Shown here piece after piece: positions 40,791 through 51,650 of a DNA stretch of 64,000 bases. The stretch spans positions 359,791 to 423,790 of the forward strand of contig CANLVP010000003.1 in NCBI GenBank assembly GCA_947494675.1, written 5' to 3'. The notes below the pieces were generated by a model, which saw only the letters and a program-made list of their open reading frames with translations, was not told the DNA's origin and searched no databases. The position numbers and the translations under genes were made by a program. Each line of letters starts with the position of its first letter. Within the stretch, counting starts at the first letter, position 1. Origin of the DNA: an uncultured Paracoccaceae bacterium. Lineage in GTDB: Bacteria > Pseudomonadota > Alphaproteobacteria > Rhodobacterales > Rhodobacteraceae.

Positions 40791-42913
40791 ATGCCCACCT
40801 GACGACCGAACTGCCAACCCAACTCAAAGACCACCCCCTCTCATCCGGTAAGCCCCATCCTTTGGGGGCGACCTTTGATGGTGAGGGTGTGAACTTTGCC
40901 GTCTTTTCGGAACACGCCGAACGGGTTGAGCTGTGCCTGTTCAGCGATGATGGCCGCAAGGAACGCGCGCGCATTCCACTGACGGAACGTGATGGCGACG
41001 TCTGGCACGTCTATGTCACGGGCCTGCATCCGGGGGCGAAATACGGCTACCGTGTGCATGGGCCCTACGCCCCCGAAGAGGGGCACCGTTTTAACCCCAA
41101 CAAACTGCTGCTGGATCCATACGCCAAGCGCATCTTTGGCAAATATCGCTGGTCTGATGCGATGATGGGCTACAAGGTCGGCAGCCCACGCGAAGACCTG
41201 AGCTTTGACACCCGCGACAGCGCTTTTTGCGTGCCGCGGTCTATGGTTGTGGACCCGTCGTTCAACTGGGGCAACGATGCACCGCCTGCCGTGTCGCGGT
41301 CCGAGACCTTGTTGTATGAGGCGCATGTCAAAGGCCTGACTGCGCGCATGCCCGGCGTGCCCCATGATGTGCGCGGAAAGTTTCTGGGGCTGTCCAGCGA
41401 ACCCGTCTTGGAACATCTGACCAAAATGGGCGTGACCACGGTGCAATTGATGCCTGCGCAGGCCTTTATGGATGACCATTTCCTGACCGAAAAGGGCATG
41501 CGCAATTATTGGGGCTACAACACCATCGGCTTTTTCGCGCCAGAGCCGCGCTATATGACCGACCAAGGTGTCTGGGAATTCCAAACCATGGTCCGCCGCC
41601 TGCACAGCGCAGGGATCGAGGTGGTGCTGGACGTGGTCTATAATCACACAGCCGAGGGCAACCAGATGGGCCCCACCATCTGCCATCGCGGCTTTGACAA
41701 CAAATCTTACTACCGCCTGACCAAAGATCAGCGGTTTTACCTTAATGATACCGGCACCGGGAACGTGATGAACATGCAGCATCCGATGGTGCTGCGGATG
41801 ATGATGGATAGCCTGCGCTATTGGGTTGAGGTGATGCACGTTGATGGCTTTCGCTTTGATCTGGCGACGTCGCTGGCCCGCGAAACCGACGGCTTTGACC
41901 GCGAAGGTGGCTTTCTGGACGCGATCCGACAAGACCCGGTGCTGAGCCGGGTGAAGCTGATTGCCGAACCCTGGGACCTTGGCCCCGGCGGCTATCAGCT
42001 AGGCGCCTTTCCGCATCCGTTTTTGGAATTCAACGACAAATTCCGCGATGGCGTGCGCAAGTATTGGCGCGGCGACAAGGGCATGACCCCGGATTTTTCC
42101 AAACGCATTTTGGGCAGTGCCGAACAGTTTGACCACTCGGGCCGCGCGGCCACGACGTCGATCAACTTTGCGTCCGTGCATGATGGGTTCTGCCTTGAGG
42201 ATCTGGTCAGCTACAACGTCAAACACAATGCCGCGAACGGCGAAAACAACCGCGACGGCAAAGACGACAATTACTCTGACAACATGGGTGTCGAGGGGCC
42301 AACCGACGACCCCGCGATCCGGGCCGCCCGCGATCTGCGCAAGCGCAATTTTCTGGCGACCATGTTCCTCAGCCAGGGCACGCCGCTACTGCTGTCAGGG
42401 GATGAGATTGGCAATACCCAGAACGGCAACAATAACACCTACGGCCAGGACAATGAACTGGGCTGGGTAAATTGGGACAAACCCGACCTGGCCTTGCTTG
42501 GTTTTGTCGAACGGCTCGCAGCGCTGCGTCGCAAACATACGGTGCTGCGCCAAATCCGTTTCCTGCATTCGCGTCAGCGTGTCCGCGATGGCATCCCGGA
42601 CCTGTTCTGGCGCTTGCCCGATGGCAATACGCCCGCCGCCGAGGATTGGGAAAACCCCGATTGGAAAGCGCTTTGTGTCGAGGTCCGGACCTCTTCTGGC
42701 ACCCCTGAATACGCCGCCTCTGACGACGTGTTGTTCATGACCTTCAACAGCGGTGATGCCGTTGATGTGCAGCTTCCCCCCGCTTTTCGTGGTAAGGCAT
42801 GGGAGCTGGTGCTGAACACCGCGCGCCCGGACGACGGCGTCGTCTGCGTGACCGGCACCACAACTCGGATCGACGCCCAAAGCGTCTGCGTCTTTGCCTG
42901 TTCCGCCACCTAA
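40787..42913 (+). CDS. glgX: Glycogen debranching enzyme
   Basis: 708 aa; VNFAVFSEHAERVELCLFS, DVVYNHTAEGNQMGPTICHRGFDN, HVDGFRFDLATSLARE. 4-bp overlap with glgA. Confidence 0.96.
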   Translation: MNAHLTTELPTQLKDHPLSSGKPHPLGATFDGEGVNFAVFSEHAERVELCLFSDDGRKERARIPLTERDGDVWHVYVTGLHPGAKYGYRVHGPYAPEEGHRFNPNKLLLDPYAKRIFGKYRWSDAMMGYKVGSPREDLSFDTRDSAFCVPRSMVVDPSFNWGNDAPPAVSRSETLLYEAHVKGLTARMPGVPHDVRGKFLGLSSEPVLEHLTKMGVTTVQLMPAQAFMDDHFLTEKGMRNYWGYNTIGFFAPEPRYMTDQGVWEFQTMVRRLHSAGIEVVLDVVYNHTAEGNQMGPTICHRGFDNKSYYRLTKDQRFYLNDTGTGNVMNMQHPMVLRMMMDSLRYWVEVMHVDGFRFDLATSLARETDGFDREGGFLDAIRQDPVLSRVKLIAEPWDLGPGGYQLGAFPHPFLEFNDKFRDGVRKYWRGDKGMTPDFSKRILGSAEQFDHSGRAATTSINFASVHDGFCLEDLVSYNVKHNAANGENNRDGKDDNYSDNMGVEGPTDDPAIRAARDLRKRNFLATMFLSQGTPLLLSGDEIGNTQNGNNNTYGQDNELGWVNWDKPDLALLGFVERLAALRRKHTVLRQIRFLHSRQRVRDGIPDLFWRLPDGNTPAAEDWENPDWKALCVEVRTSSGTPEYAASDDVLFMTFNSGDAVDVQLPPAFRGKAWELVLNTARPDDGVVCVTGTTTRIDAQSVCVFACSAT

Positions 42914-45560
<2,647 letters not shown>

Positions 45561-45740
45561 AACGTCCCCCACCCCCGGCAAATATCACATGGAAGCCGCG
45601 CGCAATAGCCGCACTTGTCCTCTGGGAAATTTACCTTGCTATGGTTGAGTTTCGCCTGCAATATGCAATCTGGTTTTACGGGGAACACCTAAGCGTGAAT
45701 CACCGTATCAGTCAGCGCAGCGCTCTGCGCCGCTGGCACT

Positions 45741-45790
45741 TGTGCGTAGGCGGGGATCAGGTTTTGGGAGGAGCCCCTCGCCTACGTGCA
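45741..45790 (-). ncRNA. Candidate structured RNA: long hairpin with CUCCUCCC loop on the minus strand
   Basis: CGTAGGCG (45745-45752) pairs with CGCCTACG (45779-45786), extended inward by G.U/G-C pairs and outward by wobble pairs; the minus-strand loop reads CTCCTCCCAAAACCTGAT. No gene explains this gap. Confidence 0.4.
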
Positions 45791-45838
45791 AACAATCCAA
45801 ACCATCGGAACGGGCCATTGAAGCAAGGGCTTTGTTAC

Positions 45839-45868
45839 ATGCCGCGATGCGTAGTGGCACCGCGGCAT
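45839..45868 (-). terminator. Hairpin 3' of the SEL1-caspase gene
   Basis: ATGCCGCG (45839-45846) / CGCGGCAT (45861-45868), 7 nt after the stop; no strong U-tract. Confidence 0.4.
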
Positions 45869-45874
45869 ATGTGA

Positions 45875-48331
45875 TCAATAGAGATCGACGCGGAAGGGCG
45901 TTGTTTCCCAATAGGCCTGCGCCAGTTGCAGGATACGCGCCTTGGGGTCCGTCTCGGCGGGGCCCTTGCCCAGACGGGTCAGCACCTCGTTCATCGCGCT
46001 TTGGCTTCCGGGGCCAAAGGCACCATCAACGTCGATGTCACCGCCCAGCGCCTTGATCAGACGTTGCGCCCCGCCGTCCAACACGTTGCCCGGCATCGCA
46101 TCAAGCTGTTGCTGCGCGTATTGCGCATTGCGATTCTTGGTCAGCGCGGTTCCCTTGGCGGCCATGACAGCGGCATCAAATTGATCGAAACCGGACACCG
46201 ATTGCGTCATAAGCAGATAGGCCGCCGTGGCTGCTGAGATTGGATCGCCACGCTCCAGCCCTTCGGCATAGATCGCAACGGCCTGCTGCATATCAACACC
46301 ACCGGGGGCAGAGCCGTCGCTATGCATCGTGGCCAGCGTATAGGCTGTGCTGGGGTGGCCTGCGTCATGGGCGTCTTTGATCAGTTCATAGGCTCGGCCT
46401 ACATCTGGCGTGAGCCCAGCCTGCCCGCGCTGATACGCGATCCCAAGGTTCAGCATGCCGTAGATGTCACCACGCGCAACGCTTTCGTTCATGTAGCGCA
46501 AAGCCCTCTCTGGATCGAAATAATCAGAGCTTTCATCAAGATAGAGCCCGGTCAGCGCGTTCATCGCAAAGGTGTGGCCCACCTCCATCGCGCGGACCAG
46601 AAGGTCATAACCTTCAACTTCGGCCTCGGTCGTGCCGCCGTTCAACAGCAGCTCATACCCGAGCGTATGCATCGCGTAAGGGTCGCCCTCTGATACGCCG
46701 CGCGCGAATAGCTGGCGCACCGCGTCACTGTCAGGACGGCCATCGTTTCCGACGCCGCTTTCGTCGTAGCGGGCCAGCAGCGCCAGCGCATGCCAGGCCC
46801 GTGTGTGACCCAGATCGCGTGCTTTTTCAAAACTCGCGCGTGCGCCATCCTGGTTCAAAAGCGCCAGTTGTGCCCGCCCCTTTTGATAGTGGAACCGCCC
46901 AGTATCTGGGTTGGCCGCAATCGCGGCCTCGCAAGCCGCCAGCGCGATTTCTGGCCGGATTTCATTGGGATAGCGGGTGAGGCCCATGCCGTCGGGATCA
47001 AGGTGATCCCCCGCTTCCAAATCGCAATTGTTGGGCACAAGGTTCAGCGCCACTTGCTGTGCGACGCCGTTGACCTCGATCAGGATGCCGTCGGTCAGCT
47101 GCCCGCTTTCAAGCGTCATCGCAGGCACTTGCACGCTTTCGTTCACAAGCGTCAGGCGATCCACGTCGAGGCCGGTCAATGTCCGACCCGTCACGTCGGT
47201 GTTCAGCCCGCTCCGGTCACGCTGCATCAACACACCGGTTTCAGGGCGCGCCAAAAAGCGGACCGTGTCGGTGACACCGATATTCAGGGCCGCAGACAGC
47301 GCCGGGCCGATATCAACTTCTGGCACGAAATCCGCCGTGATGACGTTGGTGATGGGGGCCGCGCTCACTTGCGTTTCCTCAGCCGCCACATCGACATCGG
47401 CCACTCGGGCCACGCCGCGCGTTTCGCCTGTCCCTGAGGAGTTTACCTCAATCGGGCGGCTCAACTGCGCGCCAAGTCCAAAGCTGGCGGGTTCAATCAG
47501 GGTTGAGCTGTCCCATGGCACCTGCCGGCCGTTCGTCCGCTCGAACGTCTTGCGGCGGACCTGCTCAAACACATCCTTGATCAACGCTTCTGGCGTGGCC
47601 GAAGCCTCTTCGATCAAAGACGCGGTAAAGGGGCTGTTGTCGCCTTCGCCGTCATAGGCCAGCGAACCGGGAGAGGTTGAATAAATCAGCATGGAATTCA
47701 GTGGCGCCGATTGGCTGGCGAACCCTGTGCGTGTTTCGCGCAGTGTATTGCCCACCTGGGTCAGCAGTTCCTTGCCCGCAAACGGGTTATCCCGGCAGCT
47801 ATCAAGGATCACGACCTGCAGCCGTGCGCGTGCACCGATAATCCCCACCAAAGAGCCAAGCGAGACCGCCTCAAACGGCACATCATAGACGCTATCAAGG
47901 TCGGCATCGGTCGGAACAAGGTAGTTCTCTGCCCCGATCTGAAAGCCATGTCCGGCAAAGAAAACAACGACTTCGGTGTCGCGGTCCACATCGAACAGCA
48001 CGCGGCGCAACATGTCCTCAAACCCGCGCTTGGTGATGTCCTCGTGGTAGCGCACAAGATAGCCCTGTTCGCGCAAGAACGTCGCGACAGCGCCCGCATC
48101 CGCGTGGGCATTGGGCAGATCAGGAATGTCGGCGTAGTCCGAATTCCCGATCACAATGGCATAGCGTTTTGCGGCGCGGGTGTCGGGATTGATGCCACGG
48201 AGCGGCAGAATATCCGCCGATCCGTTGATCAACCGTTCGACGATCAGGCTGTTCTGGGCCAGCGCTGGGGCCGTGCCCAACACGCTGACCGACAGCAGCG
48301 CTGCGGCCATGACTGATAGCGGCTTGCCCAT
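45875..48331 (-). CDS. Exported caspase (peptidase C14) with SEL1-like repeats and C-terminal peptidoglycan-binding-like segment
   Basis: Signal peptide MGKPLSVMAAALLSVSVLGTAPALA; catalytic VVFFAGHG and VVILDSCRDNPF; SEL1-like LGYELLLNGGTTEAEVEGYDLLVRAMEVGH; C-term GGDIDVDGAFGPGSQSAMNEVL. Track ORF start at 48598 rejected (overlaps the upstream lipoprotein gene). Confidence 0.88.
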   Translation of the reverse strand: MGKPLSVMAAALLSVSVLGTAPALAQNSLIVERLINGSADILPLRGINPDTRAAKRYAIVIGNSDYADIPDLPNAHADAGAVATFLREQGYLVRYHEDITKRGFEDMLRRVLFDVDRDTEVVVFFAGHGFQIGAENYLVPTDADLDSVYDVPFEAVSLGSLVGIIGARARLQVVILDSCRDNPFAGKELLTQVGNTLRETRTGFASQSAPLNSMLIYSTSPGSLAYDGEGDNSPFTASLIEEASATPEALIKDVFEQVRRKTFERTNGRQVPWDSSTLIEPASFGLGAQLSRPIEVNSSGTGETRGVARVADVDVAAEETQVSAAPITNVITADFVPEVDIGPALSAALNIGVTDTVRFLARPETGVLMQRDRSGLNTDVTGRTLTGLDVDRLTLVNESVQVPAMTLESGQLTDGILIEVNGVAQQVALNLVPNNCDLEAGDHLDPDGMGLTRYPNEIRPEIALAACEAAIAANPDTGRFHYQKGRAQLALLNQDGARASFEKARDLGHTRAWHALALLARYDESGVGNDGRPDSDAVRQLFARGVSEGDPYAMHTLGYELLLNGGTTEAEVEGYDLLVRAMEVGHTFAMNALTGLYLDESSDYFDPERALRYMNESVARGDIYGMLNLGIAYQRGQAGLTPDVGRAYELIKDAHDAGHPSTAYTLATMHSDGSAPGGVDMQQAVAIYAEGLERGDPISAATAAYLLMTQSVSGFDQFDAAVMAAKGTALTKNRNAQYAQQQLDAMPGNVLDGGAQRLIKALGGDIDVDGAFGPGSQSAMNEVLTRLGKGPAETDPKARILQLAQAYWETTPFRVDLY

Positions 48332-48332
48332 C

Positions 48333-48683
48333 TTAGCACTGCCAGCAAGGTGGCGGCGCGGGTGCGGGCGGCGCGGGGGGTGTGGGTGTCGGAGATGGTG
48401 ACGGCGACGGTGATGGTGAGGGCGATGGCGACGGTGTTGACGTTGAGGCAGACGCGCGTTCTGCGCGGCGACGTTCTGCCCGCTGTGCGGCCAATTGTCG
48501 TGCGCGTTCAACGGCATCTGCATCGACCGTGGTTTGCGCCGTGGTCGTCGTGGTTTGCGTCTGCTGCGCTGGGATCGTGACGGGCACAGGCACCACAAGG
48601 CAGCCTGAGGTCAGTGTCACCAGCCCCACAACAGCAACGGCACGCAACCGGCGCGGAATGGGTTGGAAGGTCGGAAGGGTCAT
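48333..48683 (-). CDS. Lipoprotein with Ser/Thr-Pro linker and C-terminal CWQC
   Basis: MTLPTFQPIPRRLRAVAVVGLVTLTSGC lipobox; (SP)n(TP)n tail ending PPPCWQC; 1 bp gap to the caspase ATG. Confidence 0.65.
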   Translation of the reverse strand: MTLPTFQPIPRRLRAVAVVGLVTLTSGCLVVPVPVTIPAQQTQTTTTTAQTTVDADAVERARQLAAQRAERRRAERASASTSTPSPSPSPSPSPSPSPTPTPPAPPAPAPPPCWQC

Positions 48684-48727
48684 TTCAATTCTCCTTGTCG
48701 TCAATATTTGGCGTGTAACCACCTGTT

Positions 48728-49048
48728 TTAATTGGCCTCTATCGGCAACCCACCAGCCCCTTTGATCCGTTCGATCAGATCGAGCGTTTTGCGCGGGTCA
48801 GCGCGGTAGGCGTCTTGGATCAGGGGGAAGTCTGCCCATTCCTGCCCTTCTGGCAAGTCAGGATTTCCCTCCTGTGTGATCGAGCGTGTCGTGCCGGTTC
48901 CGGGCACAAGCGCTTGTAATTGCGCGCAAAAATGCGTGCTTAGAAATTCATTCTCGAGCCCGAGATCCGGGCAGTCTGCTGTTTGCGCGAAAGCTGCGCT
49001 GGCACAGGAGGCGACACAGGCGGTGGCCAGACAAAGATTACGTAGCAT
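48728..49048 (-). CDS. Small secreted protein of unknown function
   Basis: MLRNLCLATACVASCASAAFAQTADCPDLG signal peptide; GGGGA upstream. Start 49048 vs 49054 uncertain. Confidence 0.65.
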   Translation of the reverse strand: MLRNLCLATACVASCASAAFAQTADCPDLGLENEFLSTHFCAQLQALVPGTGTTRSITQEGNPDLPEGQEWADFPLIQDAYRADPRKTLDLIERIKGAGGLPIEAN

Positions 49049-49308
49049 TGTCATTTCCCCTTTCATAAGAGCGACTTAGCGCCCCAAACCAATTTAACAA
49101 ACCTGCCGCCAAAGCGGCGTCACGTCAGGTCTTGCCACAAAGCTAACCGATCCAACCCTGCTGCGGGGCGTTGTCGTTTCCAATACGACACCGCCGCCAA
49201 TGCGCGCTCCCTTACGGTAAGACTATCGCAGAAAATCGCGTTTCACCAAACGCTTCTGATCAAAAGATCGGGAATGTGATCCGCCGCCCACCGCACGGTC
49301 GAAAACGA

Positions 49309-49363
49309 CCATGCACAACCGATGAAGAACCGATGCACGACCCATACACAAACCATGCGCATC
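49309..49363 (+). repeat. Five-unit tandem 11-bp repeat array (intergenic)
   Basis: CCATGCACAAC|CGATGAAGAAC|CGATGCACGAC|CCATACACAAA|CCATGCGCATC, contiguous units of exactly 11 nt. Confidence 0.8.
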
Positions 49364-49464
49364 AAAGTCCTAACGTGCATTTACCAAGGCCCGCCATGTC
49401 ACACCTTAACGTATGGAAAACGAGACTGTCCCCAAGCCCCCTTTTGCCTGCTAGCATACCCCCC

Positions 49465-50745
49465 ATGATGTATCGTGTGATCCAAACCCTTGCCCTTCTT
49501 GCGGGCCTTGCCCCCGCCGCCATGGCGGAGGACCGTGCGCTGATTATCGGCATCGAGGGCTATCCCAATCTGGACCTGCGCCTTGCGCCGCAATCTGCAG
49601 CAGACGATGCCATTGCGATGGCGCAGCTGGCGGTCGAGCGCTGGGGTTATCGCCAGACGCAGGTGTCGGTGCTGCTGGACAGTGCCGCAACCTCTGCCGC
49701 GATTTTGGATGCGCTGATTGATGAGCTGGTCGGGCTGACCGCACCGGGTGATCGGGCGCTGTTGTATTTCGCAGGATTGGGCAGCCGGAACACGCAAGAC
49801 ACCCGCGTGATCCTTGCCTATGACAGCGAGAGCTTGTTGGGCCGTATTCCAGAGGATGCGTTGTCAGATATCCTTGACCTTATCGCGGATCGCGATGTGA
49901 CCGTGATTATGGACACAGGCTTTCGTGGCGACATCGGCACCCCGGGCCAGCGCGGGATTGGCGCGCCGGGGTTTGAGGCGACACCTTTTGCCGCCAACGG
50001 CGATATGCGCGCGGTCTATACCGCCTCTGCCGTTAGCCAGACCGCTTGGGAGACTGCGATGGGCGGTGTGATGACGACTGCACTGATCGCGGGCGCCAAG
50101 GGTGCCGCCGATAGCGATGGCGACGGGATTGCGAGCCACGGCGAATTGCTGGCGCATCTGCGCAGCCAAAGCACGGCATGGTGTGCGGCCCAAACCAATT
50201 GCGCGCCCATGGGCCTGACGCCTGATTTTGCCGGGCCGCTGAACCGCAGCCCCGTGGGCGTGACGGTGGCGAGTGCCACCCCTGCGCCACAAGGAGCGGC
50301 GCCATTTGCTGCATCCAACACCGCCGATCTGCGCCTGTCGATTGACGCGGGAACGGCGCTGACGATTGGGCAGTCGGTGACGTTCCGCGTCCGGGCAGCC
50401 GCAGCAGGCACATTGCTAATTTTGGATGTGGACCCCGCCGGTCAACTGGCCCGCGTGTTTCCATCGGCACTTGCCCCCAATAGCGGGACCGCGATTGCGC
50501 CGGGCGTCGAACTGGCAATCCCGAACGGGAAATCCACCAATGGTGCGCCGCTGCGCGTGCGTGTGACCGGACCTGCCGGTGATGGTTATCTGCTGGCGGT
50601 GTTGATCGAAGGCGAGGGCGTGGATGCGACCCGGCTTTTGCCGCAGGGACCGGCCAGCACCGCCCTGCCCCAGCTTGCACAGAACTTGCAGTCACTTGGC
50701 CGAAACTGGTCGGCGGTGACGCTCAACTATACAATTTCGAACTGA
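49465..50745 (+). CDS. Exported caspase-fold protein lacking the catalytic His and Cys (pseudo-caspase) with DUF4384-like C-terminus
   Basis: Signal peptide MMYRVIQTLALLAGLAPAAMA then EDRALIIGIEGYPNL; FAGLGS in place of YAGHGS and MDTGFRG in place of DSCHSG; C-term GTLLILDVDPAGQLARVFPS..ELAIPNG. N-terminal extension to 49171 rejected. Confidence 0.85.
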   Translation: MMYRVIQTLALLAGLAPAAMAEDRALIIGIEGYPNLDLRLAPQSAADDAIAMAQLAVERWGYRQTQVSVLLDSAATSAAILDALIDELVGLTAPGDRALLYFAGLGSRNTQDTRVILAYDSESLLGRIPEDALSDILDLIADRDVTVIMDTGFRGDIGTPGQRGIGAPGFEATPFAANGDMRAVYTASAVSQTAWETAMGGVMTTALIAGAKGAADSDGDGIASHGELLAHLRSQSTAWCAAQTNCAPMGLTPDFAGPLNRSPVGVTVASATPAPQGAAPFAASNTADLRLSIDAGTALTIGQSVTFRVRAAAAGTLLILDVDPAGQLARVFPSALAPNSGTAIAPGVELAIPNGKSTNGAPLRVRVTGPAGDGYLLAVLIEGEGVDATRLLPQGPASTALPQLAQNLQSLGRNWSAVTLNYTISN

Positions 50746-50765
50746 CGATTGGATCGGAGGATATG

Positions 50766-51650
50766 ATGAAACGCCTTTCCCTGTTGACCTGTATTGGCCT
50801 TGGCCTTGCGGCACCTGCGCTGGCCTGCGACGGCTACGACGCCGCTGTTGCTGCGGTGCAGACCGAAGACGCAGCGGCAGCTGCGACGATTTACGATGCG
50901 CTGATTGCCGACAATGCCTGCACAGATGATTTCCGCGAATGGGTTGGTGATTTTCTGGCCCGCGACGCCTTTGCCGTGACGTTGACGGATGTGGATGAGG
51001 CGACCAAGCGTGCGGCCTTTGAAACCGCGTTGGGGTATGAGCGGCACTGGCGCAGCTTTGCCGGTTTGGGGCAGTTGGATTGGGCCGCCAAGGATTACGC
51101 AGCGGCTGCGGCGCATTTTCAACTGGCGCTGAATGAATTGGCCGAAGGTGATCAGACCCACAAGGCTGAAACGGGCGAGATTGCCGAGATTTATCAGCTG
51201 GCCACTGCCAGCCTGTCTTTGGCCGATCAGGTTGTGGACCTGCCCACGACACGCGCGGGCAATCCCAGCGTGATGCTGACCGGCAAAGTGCGGGGCTTTG
51301 AGGTCGAGGAAATCCCTCTGCCGATCACGTTTGAATATAACTCGGTTCAGTTTGATGCCGCTGGATTGGATTACGCTAATGCACTCGTCAATCACCTGCT
51401 GATGGTCAATCCGGTCAGCGTGAACCTGGGCGGGCATACCGACCCTGTGGGCGGAGAAGAGTTCAACCTTGCCCTGTCCGAGGCGCGGGCCGAGGCCTTG
51501 GCCACCTATATCAAAGCGGCCGGTTTTGAAGGCGAGATCATCACCACACCCTACGGCGAGAGCCGCCTGCCCGCGCCCCCATCGGGGATTGAGGCCGGAT
51601 CAGAGGAGCACCACCGCATCGCGCGGCGGGTGTCGTTTACAAGCCAATGA
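50766..51650 (+). CDS. OmpA-family protein with signal peptide
   Basis: MKRLSLLTCIGLGLAAPALA; ITFEYNSVQFDAAGLDYANALVNHLL...VNLGGHTDPVGGEEFNLALSEARAEALATYI. GGAGG upstream (ATG 50763 is the alternative start). Confidence 0.9.
   Translation: MKRLSLLTCIGLGLAAPALACDGYDAAVAAVQTEDAAAAATIYDALIADNACTDDFREWVGDFLARDAFAVTLTDVDEATKRAAFETALGYERHWRSFAGLGQLDWAAKDYAAAAAHFQLALNELAEGDQTHKAETGEIAEIYQLATASLSLADQVVDLPTTRAGNPSVMLTGKVRGFEVEEIPLPITFEYNSVQFDAAGLDYANALVNHLLMVNPVSVNLGGHTDPVGGEEFNLALSEARAEALATYIKAAGFEGEIITTPYGESRLPAPPSGIEAGSEEHHRIARRVSFTSQ

Noticed and set aside
45641-45874. Small plus-strand ORF in the lacI-caspase gap
   Set aside because: No ribosome-binding site or recognisable peptide; overlaps the hairpins, which better explain the region.
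48378-48440. Noncoding microsatellite
   Set aside because: The hexamer-like tract is in frame within a plausible lipoprotein gene encoding an (SP)n linker.
48332-48598. N-terminal extension of the SEL1-caspase ORF (His/Arg/Pro-rich)
   Set aside because: Out-of-frame reading of the lipoprotein gene; signal peptide begins at 48331.
49171-49464. N-terminal extension of the pseudo-caspase ORF
   Set aside because: Translates the 11-bp array and promoter region; the signal peptide begins at 49465.
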